Origin: Ailanthus altissimus
Lineage: Eukaryota; Streptophyta; Magnoliopsida; Sapindales; Simaroubaceae
Direction of reading: 5' to 3'
Length of the DNA stretch: 64,000 bases
Assembly (NCBI GenBank): GCA_946807835.1
Contig: OX327710.1
Span: forward strand, 10,528,501 to 10,592,500
The stretch's first letter is position 1. Each line of letters begins with the position of its first letter. A program made the translations under genes and the position numbers. Below the pieces are notes generated by a model. That model saw only the letters and a program-made list of their open reading frames with translations, did no database searches and had not been told where the DNA came from. Positions 1-12,270 of the stretch are shown in pieces.

Positions 1-454
1 TTACCACAGGCAACCTTGTCTGGATGGGAATACTTATGCACCCTTTGATTTGAGATCAAGGGTTTGAGCTTTTGCACCAGTTTAAGATATTGTAAATATT
101 TTTCTCATTTTGTGAGAGTAGTTGGCCCACAAGATATTGTAAATATTTTTTTGCTTTTGTGAGAGTAATTGATCCTCCCACTATGGATTGTAGAGAGGTG
201 GATCTTGTAAAAGTAGTTGGTCCTCCTATTATAAATTATAGAGGTGTGAATTTGGTATACTTAAGTGCTGTAAATATTTCTCTTCTTTTGTGAGAGTAAT
301 TGACCATCTTATTATAAATTGTAGAGATGTGGAACTAGTATATTTAAGTGTTAAATGTTATATTAGTAGATAGTCCTCCCATTGTGGATTGTAGAGATAC
401 AGATCCAAATGTACTTAAGTATTAAGTGATATATTAGTAGATGCATATATTATA
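1..454. repeat. Degenerate ~70-90 bp tandem repeats
   Basis: No gene is seen. At least four imperfect copies of a block recur near 160-210, 205-290, 295-370 and 370-440. Each has a 'cctccca-tatggattgtagag' type core followed by an 'acttaagt' type segment, and some are followed by 'tgtaaatatttctc' and 'tgtgagagta'. Spacing is about 70-90 bp. Copies differ by many substitutions, so the array is old. It could be the end of an LTR lying mainly outside the window; the copia LTR at 455 starts immediately after it. Confidence 0.5.
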
Positions 455-1069
455 TGTTAAAGCGGAAGCAATTGAACAAACAAATATCCCAAGTAATATA
501 ATGCAGAATCTAAGCAATCAAGAAATCTAAAGAGAGAAGGTAGAATAACAACACACAAAATTTACGTAGTTTGACAATTTGCTTACGTCCATGACGGATC
601 AAAATCACATTCTCCTATTATTAAAGTACAAGACACTCACAAAGTATGCATTTTACAAGAAAACAAACTCATTGTCTCTAGTAAACTAGGGGTTTCTCTA
701 ACTAAGAATCACAAAGAATGCTATAATCACAAAGATTATTGTGTTGATCACTAAGATGTGTTTACAAGCCAATAGAGGGTCTTTATATAGGTTTTGGGAC
801 TACCTAGGTTAACTCTAAATGTGTGTGAGTGATTTTAGGGAGTTCTGGAACAAATAGGAGACGAAACAAACTAAAATAAAATAGGAAACAATTTCCCGCA
901 TTGGGCACCACGAAGCCTAGGTGTTGTCTAGGGCGCCGCAGCCCCTACGCTTAGGCACCGTCTTTACATTTTTGCCTCCTTTCACATCCGTTTTGCTTCT
1001 CCGCACATCCAATGCACTTGGCTTGCTCTCCAAATTATATATCAATAATTTTTAATCATCTATCTCACA
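455..1069 (-). repeat. Copia LTR (3' LTR in element orientation)
   Basis: Begins TGTTAAAGC and ends TCTCACA, the canonical TG...CA LTR termini. It matches the sequence from 5130 onward. It is followed directly by a polypurine tract on the minus strand (complement of 1070-1081, AAGTAGGAGATT), which fixes the inner border. Confidence 0.8.
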
Positions 1070-1304
1070 AATCTCCTACTTGATTCAAAATGATCCACAA
1101 AGTCTCTTGATATTTCATATCCGCATCTTTGGTCACCCTTACAAAGTAGCGACTCCGATTAAGTCCTTGCATAAGATGAACTTAACCGAGGTCAGTGGCT
1201 TAGTCAACATATTAGTAGGATTTTCAAACAACGCTATCTTTGTTAGACTAACTTCACCACTCTGGATAATCTTTCGAATGTAATGGAGCCGCACATCAAT
1301 GTGT

Positions 1305-1676
1305 TTAGACCTCTTGTGAAATACTTGTTTGCTTACTTAGGTTTATGGTACTCTCACTATCATAATACACATCGGTGTTCACATCTTCAGTAATCAATAT
1401 CTCTGTGCATATGTATTTCAACCACAGGGCCTCCTTAATAACTTCTCCAACAGCTATGTATTCGGTCTCTGTGGTAAATAGTACAACCATATGTTGTAGA
1501 ACTATTCTCCAACATATACTACACCCAAACACTGTAAATACGTAACTCATCAACGATCTTCTCTTGTCTGAATCACCTGCATAATCTGAGTCTACGTATC
1601 CTCTTACCATTACATTGCTGTCTTCATCCCTTTTATACACTAACCCATGATTTGACGTCCTATTGAGATATCTCAA
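1305..1676 (-). pseudogene. Copia RNase H domain remnant
   Basis: A 123-residue open stretch matches the copia RNase H region: a G-YVDSDYAGD-RRS block near residues 26-42, then a TTETEYIA block near 68-75 and a terminal YYDSES segment. The expected 'SLSTTEAEY' and 'DNQSAI' type motifs are partly changed. The frame is lost on both sides, so this is a fragment of the dead polyprotein of the 455-6340 element. Confidence 0.75.
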
Positions 1677-1935
1677 AATTTACTTCACTACAAGCCAGCG
1701 ATTCTTGCTCAGATTTGCCATTTATCTATTCACCACACTTACAACCTGTACTATGTCCGACCTTATGAAAACCATTACATATATGATGCTCTTCACAGTG
1801 CTTGCATACGGTACTTTACTCATCTGCAGTTTCTTCACTTCGAATGTTGGCTACTGTGCTGCTGACAATTTGAAATGCATGGCCAAAAAAGTAGAAACAG
1901 CCTTTGAATTAGACATACCAAACTTCTCTAGAATG

Positions 1936-2780
1936 TTAAGTAAATATCGTTGTTAAGACAAGAAAATAACATCTATTTTTCCCCTCACAATATCCATACC
2001 ATATGCTCTTCGTTGCTCTTAAATCTTTCATTTCAAACTCACCACTTAATTGCCTCTTGAGTTTCTGTATTTCTTCCATGTTCTTACACGCGATCAACAT
2101 ATCATTGACGTATAGAAGCAAATACATCATCCCACTACTCAAGATCTTAAAGTACATGCATCCGTTATATTTGCTCCTACTAAAGTCACAAGCCATCATA
2201 AACTCATCAAATCTCTTATACCACTGTCTAAGTGATTGCTTTAACCCATATAACGACTTTTTTAATAAACAAGTATGATCATCTTTTTCGAGCTCTTCAA
2301 ACCCTTAAGGCTGTGTCATGTAAATCTTCTCTTCAATCTTTCTATGTAGAAAAGCTATCTTTACATTCATCTGCTCTATATGTAAATCAAGGTTTGCACA
2401 CATGGCTAACAAAATCCTAATAGATGTTTGCTTGACAACTGAAGAGAATATCTCATAAAAGTCTACCCCTTTTTCTGAGTAAAACCTTGTGCAACTAACC
2501 TAGCCTTGAATCTTGTAGACTCTATCCCCGGTATCCCTTCATTAACCTTATATACCCACTTGCATACCACTAATTTCTTTTGAGGTATCTCCACTAATTT
2601 TCAGGTATTATTTTTCCTAAGAGAACTAATCTCCTCTTCCATAGCCTGCTATCATTCATTCTTATTCTCACTATTTATAGTCTCACCCAATGTTATAGGC
2701 TCATCAAATTCAAGAGTATAGTAGAATTACAAGCATATACAACTAAATCTGCATGTACATACCTGATTGATGGGTTAATC
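1936..2780 (-). pseudogene. Copia reverse transcriptase remnant
   Basis: The 87-residue open piece at 1936-2199 holds the RT catalytic loop as YVNDMLIA where copia elements have YVDDMLIA: the first catalytic aspartate is asparagine. It is followed by the usual 'L--EFEMKDL' block. Further upstream RT sequence (to about 2780 on the plus strand) is recognisable only in short frame-shifted pieces. Catalysis would be abolished by the D-to-N change alone. Confidence 0.75.
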
Positions 2781-2848
2781 GTTCTCTTTAACCTATCTCT
2801 AGCTAGCTGGTACTCTTCAAGTTCTATCTTAAAAGTCCTAGTTTTTCA

Positions 2849-3660
2849 TTAGGTGAACTTGAAGAAACTCGCCGATGTTCTTGGTTCATCTTCAAGAATC
2901 TCATTATTGAAGTGTTGATTTGGGGGCATATCCGATCTACACTCAGGCTCCACTTCAACTTCTATTGACTCGAGTGCTGAGTCTTTATTGGACACAAGTT
3001 CTTCTTTCTCATCTTTTGGGGAGTCTTTCAACATGGTCATCTTATCGACAGCTTATGATAATTCTTAGTGGTGTCAACTCTCTACACTACATCTTGTATC
3101 CTTTCACTCCTTCTGAATACCCTATGAATACCCATTTGATAGCTCTAGGTTCCAATTTCCCATCCTTAACATGTATAAAGGGAGGGCAACCAAAAATTCT
3201 GAGGTGGTCATATTTAGAAGAGTTGTTAAACCATTTTTCTTCTGACGTCTTGAGGTCAATTACTGAGTAGGGACTTCTATTAATTAAATAAGCTGCAGTT
3301 ACTACAGTTTCTCTCCAAAATGCTTTGGATATATTTGCATTGGTAAGCATGCATCTAACCCTTTCAAGTAAGGTCATATTCATCCTCTCAGCTACATCAT
3401 TCTACTGTGGTGTTGATATTACATTTTTATACCTTGTAATCCCATGCTTGGCATAATACCCATCAAACTCTCAATTGCAAAACTCGAGGCCATTGTCAGT
3501 TCTCAGCATTTTCACCATTTTGCTAGTCTAATTTTCAACAAGAGCATTCCAAGTCTTAAACGTATCAAATACTTGATCCTTGCTATTTAACATATAGACT
3601 CACAGCTTCCTTAAATAGTCATCAATCAAACTGAGAAAATACCTAGCACTACCACGAGTA
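2849..3660 (-). pseudogene. Copia integrase remnant
   Basis: The piece at 3087-3383 contains typical copia integrase C-terminal blocks: 'AFW-ETVVTAAYLINRSP', then 'LRIFGCPPFIHVKDGKLEPRA' and 'FIGYSEGVKGYK'. The 2849-3040 stretch covers the linker between integrase and RT. Stops and frameshifts separate the pieces, and the catalytic core upstream is not intact. Confidence 0.7.
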
Positions 3661-3670
3661 GCTGTCTGAG

Positions 3671-4180
3671 CTAGTCCCCAAAGATCCGAGTGTATGTAGT
3701 CCCCTTAATTTTATGCTCGGCAGTACTAAACCTCACTTTATGTGTTTTCCCAAGTATACAATGTTCCCAAAACTCTAATGGCTGGAACTTATCATCACCA
3801 AATACTTTTTGACTAAATAATTCATTCAGGTTTCTCTTACTTAGGTGTGTTAATCTAAGATGCCACAACTTGGTTTGCATGTTCTCATCGTCTACATAGA
3901 ATAATACAGAACTACTTACAACTTCTCTTTTTAGCACATAAACACATTTGTGCTTCTTTCTTCTCATTACCACCATGGAAGCTTTTAATACTCTCAAAAC
4001 CTCTGCGTCGATCCTGATGGAACACTTATTCTGGTCTAAAGTCCTTAGTGAGATCAAGTTTCTCTTGAGGTCGGGAACATACCTAACTTTTGTCAACTCT
4101 CTCACTCGCCCATCATATAGCCTAAGTTTAATACTACTAATTTCCATCGTCTGACAAGCAACGTCATTACCCATTAACAC
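3671..4180 (-). pseudogene. Copia protease / GAG-pre-integrase remnant
   Basis: A 169-residue open stretch matches the region between protease and integrase. It has 'VRYVPDLKRNLISLRTLD' near residues 33-50, then a 'LWHLRLTHLSKRNLNEL' block (usually LWH-RLGH-S) near 103-119. The zinc-binding cysteine cluster that follows is reduced. It belongs to the 455-6340 element. Confidence 0.7.
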
Positions 4181-4199
4181 CTTACCACCACTAAAGGGT

Positions 4200-5110
4200 T
4201 AGAAATTTATAAACCAAGACTTGTGTAGGCACATGTGAAAAGTACAACCAAAAATAAGAACTCATTGTTCAGTATTTTTACCATCAGTAGTGACTAGAGT
4301 CTCTATGCTGTTATAACTATCATCATAGGCAAGCACAACATCTGTTTTCTTCTTGTCTTATGCCTTTTTCTTCGGATAATATTTTGTGAAGTGTCTCTCT
4401 TTCTTGCAGCAATAACACTTCCTAAGAGTCCTGAACTTTGACATCGAGCCTTTTTCCTTTCCATCTCTATATGAGGACCTTCTTGTAAAGAGAAATTTTC
4501 TGCATTGCCTTCAATCTGCTTTCCTAATAGTTTTTAATTTAATGATGATTTCATATCGCTCATCGTTAAACTCTCTCTGTCGTAGAGTAATGTATCAACA
4601 AAGCTCTCATAACTCTTGGGAAGAAAACTCAGCAGGATAATTATTTATCTTCATCTTCTATCTTGATGTTGATAGATTCAAAGTCAATAATGATCTTGTT
4701 GAAGGCATCTATATGATCTTTCATCGGTGTCTCTCTGACATGGACAACTGATACAACTTTTTCTTTATATGTAATCTGTTGGCCAACAACTTCTGGTTAT
4801 AAAGAGAGTCAAGCTTCTTCCAAAGATCAATCGCCGTCGTCTCACCTGCTACTTCCCTTAGTACCTCATCGCTTAATGACAGAACGATTGTACTTTGAGC
4901 TCTTTCTTGAATGTCCCTTCTTTCTGATTCAGCTTTAAATGACTATGGTGTTTTCTCTTATTCACTAGATGGAGCTCCAGTCTCCTTTAATGCTGAGCCT
5001 AACCGTTGACTCACCAACAATACCTTAACCTCCATCTTCCATAAATTGAAGTCATTCGTCCTGTTGAATTTCTCTACCTCATACTTAGGTGTGGTCATGC
5101 CTGCTTAAAG
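4200..5110 (-). pseudogene. Copia gag remnant
   Basis: The minus strand between the primer-binding site and the protease remnant has scattered gag-like pieces, including a lysine-rich region with a damaged zinc-knuckle-like cysteine/histidine cluster around 4370-4440. No frame longer than about 60 codons survives. Assignment rests mainly on position. Confidence 0.55.
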
Positions 5111-5115
5111 CCTTA

Positions 5116-5126
5116 CTCAGATACTA
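5116..5126 (-). other. Primer-binding site (tRNA-iMet type)
   Basis: The plus strand reads CTCAGATACTA. Its complement resembles TGGTATCAGAGC, the initiator-Met tRNA primer site of plant copia elements, with two or three substitutions. It sits 3 bp from the LTR start at 5130, as expected. Confidence 0.7.
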
Positions 5127-5129
5127 GTT

Positions 5130-6340
5130 TGTTGAAGCGGAAGCATTCAAGCAAACAAATATCCTAAGTAATATAATGCAGAATCTAAGCAATCAAGAAA
5201 TTTAGAGAGAGAAAGGTTACATAAATTTTACGTGGTTTGGTAACTTACCTGTATTCACGGTGGATCAAAATCACACTTTCTTATGATTGAATCATAAGGC
5301 ATTCACAATATATACCTTTTACAAGAAAGAACTCATTCTCTCTTATAAATTATGAGTTTCTCTTACTAAAAATTAAAAAAAATACTATGATCACAAAGAT
5401 TGTTGTGTTGATCACTAAGATGTATTTACAAGTCAATAGAGGACATTTATATAGGCTTTGAGACTACCTAGTGTCACGCTCCAAATATTCTCAAGTAATT
5501 ACCCGAACATTTGGCGCGCGACAAGACCACCAAGGGAGTACTTAGTCCATTTTGGGTTTAATGGGCTAGAGCTTCTAGAAGGCCCAATGGAGTTGGGTTG
5601 AGGCCACATTATTGTGGTAGGTGGGAGAATAATCTAGAAAATGCATATTCCTTGAGATATACTTTTGGTAGTTGACATCTTTGAAATATTCTTTAGGATA
5701 TTCTCCTTTTTAGATGTGGACCATTGGATTAGAGTTAATACTAGCCGTCCATTGTAAATAACTTTAGCTATAAATAAGTGGAGTTCTCATTTGAGAAGCA
5801 AGCCTCCAATCCTTCAAATTGTAGAAATACCCATAGCTTGTAATTCTCTATTTAGTAATAAAATACGAGAGCATTCTCTCAAACACTTAGTGTGCATTCT
5901 TCTTCATCTCTTTCTTTGGCTAATTGAGTCTTGTAGGCTGCTTAACGCTTGAAGAGTGTCTAAGGCCGCGCGAGTTCGAGAAATCAGTTCGTGACACTAG
6001 GTTAACCATAAACTTGTGAAAGTCATTTTAAAAAGTCTTAGAAGAAGTGGGAGACGAAACAAGCCAAAACAAAAACGAGAAACTATTTTCTACACTGGGC
6101 GCCACAGCGTCGAATGATCGCATCTAACACTTTGGCGCTGGGCACCTAGCGCAACGGCCCAAGTGCTGTCTAGGGTGCCGTGACGCCCACTTCTTGGCAC
6201 TGCTAGGCCTACGCCTAGGTGCCGTCTTCATGTTTTCGCATTCTTTCGCGTCTGTCTTATTTCTTCGTGTATCTAACACACTTGAACTTGTAATTTAGTT
6301 GCCCGTTAAATATCTAATATCTAATATTATATAATAAATA
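5130..6340 (-). repeat. Copia LTR (5' LTR in element orientation), interrupted
   Basis: Begins TGTTGAAGC and aligns with 455-1069 up to about 6285, apart from the nested 525-bp insertion at 5472-5996. Shared landmarks include the block around 'gggagacgaaacaa' and the 'gcctaggtg-cgtct' block. A 24-bp segment starting GAACTTGTAATT occurs at 6284 and again at 6390, which blurs the outer border. Confidence 0.7.
5472..5996 (+). mobile_element. Nested solo LTR, Ty3/gypsy-like, TSD CTAG
   Basis: A 525-bp unit begins TGTCACGCTCC and ends GTTCGTGACA, so its termini form the inverted repeat TGTCAC/GTGACA. It is flanked by CTAG at 5468-5471 and 5997-6000. The left copia LTR reads straight through this point, so the insertion is exact. 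It contains a TATA-like TATAAATA near 5770 and an AATAAAA polyadenylation-like signal near 5858, which is LTR organisation. No internal domain is present. Start sequence TGTCACG is common in plant gypsy LTRs, but the class is an inference, as is the strand. Confidence 0.8.
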
Positions 6341-7640
6341 TCTAATATATTATTATATTCAAAAGAAAAAACTATTATATATACTTCTAGAACTTGTAAT
6401 TTAGTTGCCCGTTTATTACCCCAAAAAAAATTTGTCTATTTCAAAACTTCTTAGAAGGCTGGAGAAGGTTTCATCTCTTGTGTAATTCTTCTTGTTGGAA
6501 TGAATGATTGTTTCTTTAAAAAAAAAAAAGATTATGATTTTTGCATGATAAAAAATATATATTAATTATAAAACGATAGTTTAAAGAGTTGTAATTTAAA
6601 TAATTTATTCCATTATCCTCTCTAACTATGATTTCCACATTAATTATTTTTAGCATCCCCAATAACAAATGAATCAGATGAGACTGTTAGGAAGTTATAT
6701 CGTGACACACTTACACTATTCATGTCCCTTAAAATTTTCTAAAACTCAGTTCTATAACCAATTTTTTGCATAAACATTAAGAGGTGGGAAGTTGGAATGA
6801 AGGTGTTAATTATCATTAGAAACCGGGGGTTTATGAGATAAAAACGAGATCTTAGTAGCGCTTATTCTATTCAAAATTTGTTTAATTATATTAAATGTAA
6901 TATATATTTTTTAAAATAATTATTTGACAAAATTATTACACAAATATGCTATTCTAGCAATGTATCTATATTCATCACTGTATGTATGAGCATGACCATG
7001 CATAATTTAATACTAAAATTTTATCGCAAATATTATTTATTATTAAAACTCATTGAAAGCAGCTTTTAGAAGTCATTGTGGAGCTAAATTAATTTGAAAT
7101 CGTTAATTATTTATTGTAAAGTTACGTTTATATTTATATTTGAATTGACGTGATATTTGATGTATAATATTTTATAATTATCATGTTAATAATAAATAAA
7201 ATGTCAATAATTATTTGATAAGTAATAATTAATTAATCACTTATTGTTGAAACATTAATTATAATATAAAATTTATATTTTAACTACATTAATTATAATT
7301 TAAATTTTATAGTCTAATTATATATATGTAGAATTATTAATATTAGAATACATAAAATTACAAACTTAGAATATAATTTAATGTTATTTAAAAAATAATA
7401 ATTTTATCTATTTAGTTCTAATGTTCAATATAAGTAATATTTCTAATAATTTGAGTATTCAATAATTAAAAAAGAATAATATTATATATTTTAAATTATA
7501 TAAAAAAATAATGTGCTAAATAATTATTAGATTGTGAAATTAAGATTTATTATTTTATATATATATATTTTAGTTCCTTTAAAAAATATATTTTTTTAGT
7601 TTTCTAATTAAATTTGATTTCCACGTCACTAATCCTTCCT
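6341..7640. other. AT-rich intergenic / RAD23 upstream region
   Basis: About 1.3 kb of very AT-rich DNA with no convincing coding frame, element or RNA gene. The second copy of the 24-bp repeat is at 6390-6413. The proximal part leads into the RAD23 promoter. Confidence 0.6.
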
Positions 7641-7654
7641 CGCTTATACACATT

Positions 7655-7820
7655 TATATAAATAAATCATTCTCTCACTTGTGACACTTGACCCGTCCCT
7701 CAAAACAAACTTTAAAGCGTCGTTTAGGGCTCTCTCTTCTTCTTCATACCACCTAGCTCAAATTCCAAAAAAAAAAACGCAGTCGTTTCGATCCATTCTT
7801 CTCCTTCCAAATTCGCCGAA
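7655..7820 (+). promoter_or_regulatory. RAD23 core promoter and 5' UTR
   Basis: A TATA-type stretch (TTTATATAAATA, about 7655-7666) lies about 155 bp before the start codon. A pyrimidine-rich leader (CTCTCTCTTCTTCTTC near 7731-7745) follows. Transcription start is inferred to be around 7690-7700; no direct evidence is visible. Confidence 0.5.
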
Positions 7821-10800
7821 ATGAAGCTCACTGTTAAGACTCTCAAAGGCAGCCATTTCGAAATTAGGGTTCAGCCCTCCGATACGGTTTGTCGTTTTCT
7901 CTCTTTCTAAACATGTATTCAACTTTTGTTCATAAGAAAAAGAAAAAGAAAAAATGATTATACTGTCAATAAATTTCAGTTTTAATTATAATTTCATTAA
8001 ATTCTAGCTGATTACGTATTTTTAATTCTTCTTTTTTATGTTACGAATGTCACATTTGATTTTTATTGTGTTTATAGAAGACTATGTTAATTATGTGATA
8101 TGAAGTTATGATTATTTTGGTTATATTCAGCTTTATATGTCGTTATTTTATTGTTATGAAGATCAGTGAAATAAAAATTGTTAATTTACGATTAGAAGTT
8201 GTTAACTGAATTGTTTAGTGATGTGTGAATTGTGGTTTTTTGGTGGGTGAAATTTAAAAAAGGTTATGGCTGTGAAGAAGAACATAGAAGATGTGCAAGG
8301 AAAAGACAATTACCCATGCGGACAACAGTTGTTGATTCACAATGGTAAGGTCTTGAAAGACGAAACCACTCTTGCCGATAGCAAAGTCACTGAAGATGGT
8401 TTTCTTGTAGTTATGCTTAGCAAGGTGATTTGTTTTTCCTCTATTTTTCTTTCCTAATGTAATAATACATTCACATTGTTTATTCATGCAAAAAAGAAGT
8501 TATATTTATACTACCGGGGTTTATTTGGTGCTAAACCATTGGTTTTATATTGTGTGGACTTTTAAATAGTTATGTTTATTTAATAGCTTTATACTAACCT
8601 TGGCTAAATGTTAATAAGGTTAATGATTGCCGTATATAATGCTAATTTTGTCAGGTTAAATCTTAGGTTGATGGTGCATTAATTTCTATAAGACCTAGTA
8701 TATTGAGAAAGTTGGTGATATGATTATCTTACTAGTTTTGGCTTTTCTTAAATATGTGGCATTTTACTCGACTTCTATTTTTAGTTAGTGCTTGGGACAT
8801 ATTAAATAATGTTATATTAGGAAACCATGTCACTTCAACGTTTTGTCGTGGACAAGTGCAAAGGATTCAAAAGGAACAACCATAAAAATGCCTTTGCATC
8901 GGACTGATTGTGTTTCTTGTCCAGCTAATTAAAACAAAATCCTAATATCACGAGAAAAGTCATTCAATGATCAATATCTGGACCCACCATAGAATAACTT
9001 AAATCAGTGAAATGTCAAGCAGAAGAATTAAAAAGGTAATAAAAATGACATTTATTCCTGTAATTTGAGAAATAAAGAATATAATTAGAAATAATTTCAG
9101 CAGTGCAGGGCACCATAACCACTGTATCATATCTGAGATGAATGAACCAAAAAAAGGAAAGAGCCGAAATGCCACAACTTTGTGGAAGTTCTAGAAAGTT
9201 TTGAAGCTCTAGCATACTTGGAGCTGAAAAATTATTTAAGAATCAACATATGAACTATTGTAGTAATATATTACCCTAGAATGGGTTCTATTTGAGAACA
9301 TTTTCTTGCTGTTAGCACTTGCCATGTCTGCAGCGTACTGAATTCTTTTTTATATTTTTCTCTTACAACCATAGTTTTTCATTTGTTTGCTACTTAGCAG
9401 AGTAAAACGCTAGGGTCAGCGGGGGCTTCATCTGCTCAGGTATTCTTGTATGCATATTATGCTGGACAAAATAACCCTCCTTTTTTTTCAAACCACTGCT
9501 AATAAACTACTGCTACCATTATCTCACAACAGTCTGCTTCTACAACTCCACCAACAGCTGCACCAAGTTCAAATACTGCTCCTGTACAGGAATCATCTGT
9601 AGAGGCAGCGTGAGTTGCTTTTTTTTAAAAAAAAATAATAATTTCATTATAGGATCTTGGCTAGGCACTCAAGACTAGCATCTGTACAGGTACTGCAAGT
9701 TTGCTTTTGACATATGCTTGTAATGTTGCTGCAGGGCTCCAAAGACCAGCACATCAGCCTCAAATGTGGCAATGACTAAGTATGGGCTTTACCACCTATT
9801 CTACCAATATTCTTTTTTCTTTTCTTAAAAGAAAAAATTCGTTTTGATTGGCTGGTATTTGATGGTGAGGGTGCATTAATATTTTCCTCAATGTAATTCC
9901 TAAAGGGCATGGGTGGGGAATAGGGAGCGGATTTTCTGTGATGGGCAGTGTAGGGTAGAGTTATCCCTGCCCTGTTTCCATCTGCTCAATTAAGATATTC
10001 AAACTTCTTCTTTCTAGTTTTTGGTTGGGTAATGGTGTAGGATATCTTTAATTAGCATAACAGTATTATATTTTGCTGCAGTGCAAATACTGAGACCTGT
10101 GGTCAAGCTGCTTCAAATTTAGTTTCTGGTAATGACCTTGAGCAGACCATTCAACAAATCATGGATATGGGCGGTGGAACCTGGGACAAAGAAACTGTTA
10201 CTCGTGCACTTCGAGCAGCTTATAATAACCCAGAGCGGGCAGTGGATTACTTATATTCTGTATGTGTAACCTCCATAATATGCTTCTGTAATAGCCTTAG
10301 CTACTAATATTTTGTTGGTGAGTAGATTTAGCCACTATAATATTTTTACCTTCAGGGAATTCCAGAAACAGCCGAAGTTTCTGTTCCAGTGGCTCGCTTT
10401 CCTGCAAGTCAGGTGGCTGAAACTGGTGCAGATGGAGCTGCACCGGTCTCTGGAGGACCTAATTCATCTCCCTTGAATATGTTTCCCCAGGTAGATATTT
10501 GGATTCTCGATGAATTTCATTGTATTTTAACTTCGATGCATAACTTATTTCACACGGGTTGGAATCCTTTTCAGGAGGCCCTTTCAGGTGCTGGTGGTGG
10601 TGTAGGGCTTGGATCTCTTGATTTCCTAAGAAACAATCAACAGGTATTGTTCCTCATGTATTATCAACTGCTGTTTCTTTGTCATGGATACCTTTGCGTT
10701 TTCATTAATGGGCCTTTATGAAAGCATTGCATCAAAGTGCCTAGATATGCTCAAATCAATTTCTATTAGGACTTGTGTCAGTCTGTCCTAGAACTGATGT

Positions 10801-12270
10801 GGGTTGCCTTTGATCCTTTTAACTATGGCATCTCTGCTGATGTTTAGTAGGATTTGGAGTGTTGAAAGTAATGTAATGGGCCATGACTATCATAGGAAAA
10901 TGGGAGTATGAATAGATCTATATAAATTGCTCCTAGGATATTGGTTTGCTATTGGATTTTGCTTAATGCCAAGTGGTGATGTTAAAGAACTACTTAGGTC
11001 CTTGTATGCTCAAATGCTTCTTGAAACTATTTCTTGCCTCTGATTCTTTGTTTCTGTATCTTTGTTTACTTTTTAGTTTCAAGCATTGCGTTCAATGGTG
11101 CAATCAAATCCACAAATTTTACAGGTCTGAAATTTTTCTTTCATCTCATTGTATTTGTTTTAATCTGTTACATATTAGTATTTTTTAATATCTCAGCTTA
11201 AACTGCTGCTTCTGTTACAGCCTATGCTCCAGGAACTTGGAAAGCAAAACCCCCATTTGTTAAGATTAATCCAAGAGCACCAGGCAGAATTCCTTCAGCT
11301 AATAAATGAACCTCTTGATGGTTCCGAAGGGTGAGTACTCTATAGGCATATGGCATATAGGAGGATTCTGAAAAGATCATTTAGAATAATTATTGGAACT
11401 TTTGCTGCACGATTTATTTCATTATTGTTACATAATGATTACCTTCTTTAATCAAAACACTCTTTGTTGGTATGTCTAAAAGTTATAATCGTTTACTTTT
11501 TATATCAGATGCCATATATATTCAGTGTGTTAATTTTTGGTCCTGTGTAGCACATAGGCATGGAAGTATTAAATTGTTTTCCTGTTTATACCTTTTGCTG
11601 CAATAATAATAAGCCTTATCTCTTCTCAGCATAATTATAAGATATTACCAGGGGTTTAAGTAGCATTTACTTAATTGCTTTACTGTTTAATCATCATGCA
11701 CTGGATTGGACAGGAGTGAATTTTTTAATTGAGAGTTAGGTTGCCACTTGCCATATGATCTTGGAGAATTAGTTTATTTCCTTATTTCCAAAATCATCTA
11801 TTCCCTTATTGGTACTTATAAACCATGCATTGAAGCTATCCGTTGGGTTGAGATGCTATAGAATTTCCTTCATGTTTTTTTTTTTTGTAAAATTTCTTTT
11901 ATATGAAGGTATATGTCTCTTCATCCTGTCCAAAACAAAATATCACAGGCATCTAACTCCTCTGCTAACCATGCAGTGATATATTTGATCAGCCTGAGCA
12001 AGACATGCCTCATGCAATTAATGTAACCCCAGCTGAACAGGAAGCTATTCAACGAGTATGTAAATCTTTCTGTCTGGGATATAGGCTATTTCTGATCATA
12101 TTTATGTTCCATGTTGTTTTACTTGTAAACTGATTATATTTAACCACATGCAGCTTGAAGCAATGGGGTTCGATAGAGCCCTTGTCATTGAGGCATTTTT
12201 GGCATGTGACCGTAACGAGGAATTGGCAGCCAACTACTTATTGGAAAATGCCGGAGATTTGGAGGATTAA
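7821..12270 (+). CDS. RAD23: RAD23-type ubiquitin receptor (proteasome shuttle)
   Basis: Twelve exons with GT-AG borders: 7821-7886, 8263-8424, 9401-9439, 9533-9609, 9735-9779, 10082-10259, 10356-10490, 10575-10643, 11077-11124, 11221-11330, 11977-12055, 12154-12270. Phases agree throughout and give 374 residues, the usual plant RAD23B length. Domains in order: N-terminal ubiquitin-like domain (about 1-76, opening [11 protein letters not shown]), Ser/Thr/Ala/Pro-rich linker, UBA1 (about 146-189), STI1/XPC-binding segment (about 248-302) and C-terminal UBA2 (about 325-370). Known family role: the UBL docks on the 26S proteasome while the UBAs hold ubiquitinated cargo, and the XPC-binding segment stabilises RAD4/XPC in nucleotide-excision repair; nucleus and cytosol. 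No frame damage is seen. The start is the first ATG of the conserved N terminus. RAD23B-like is the best paralogue guess. Confidence 0.95.

Larger units (their letters stand above)
455..6340 (-). mobile_element. Decayed Ty1/copia LTR retrotransposon
   Basis: Read on the minus strand the order is LTR, primer-binding site, gag, protease/pre-integrase, integrase, reverse transcriptase, RNase H, polypurine tract, LTR. This order, with integrase before RT, defines Ty1/copia. The two LTRs are recognisably homologous but differ by many substitutions and small indels, and every pol domain is broken by stops and frameshifts, so the copy is old and inactive. The left end (455) is sharp. The right end is blurred, because sequence beyond about 6280 no longer aligns cleanly with the left LTR, so 6340 is approximate. 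The right LTR is enlarged by a nested solo LTR at 5472-5996. Confidence 0.85.
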
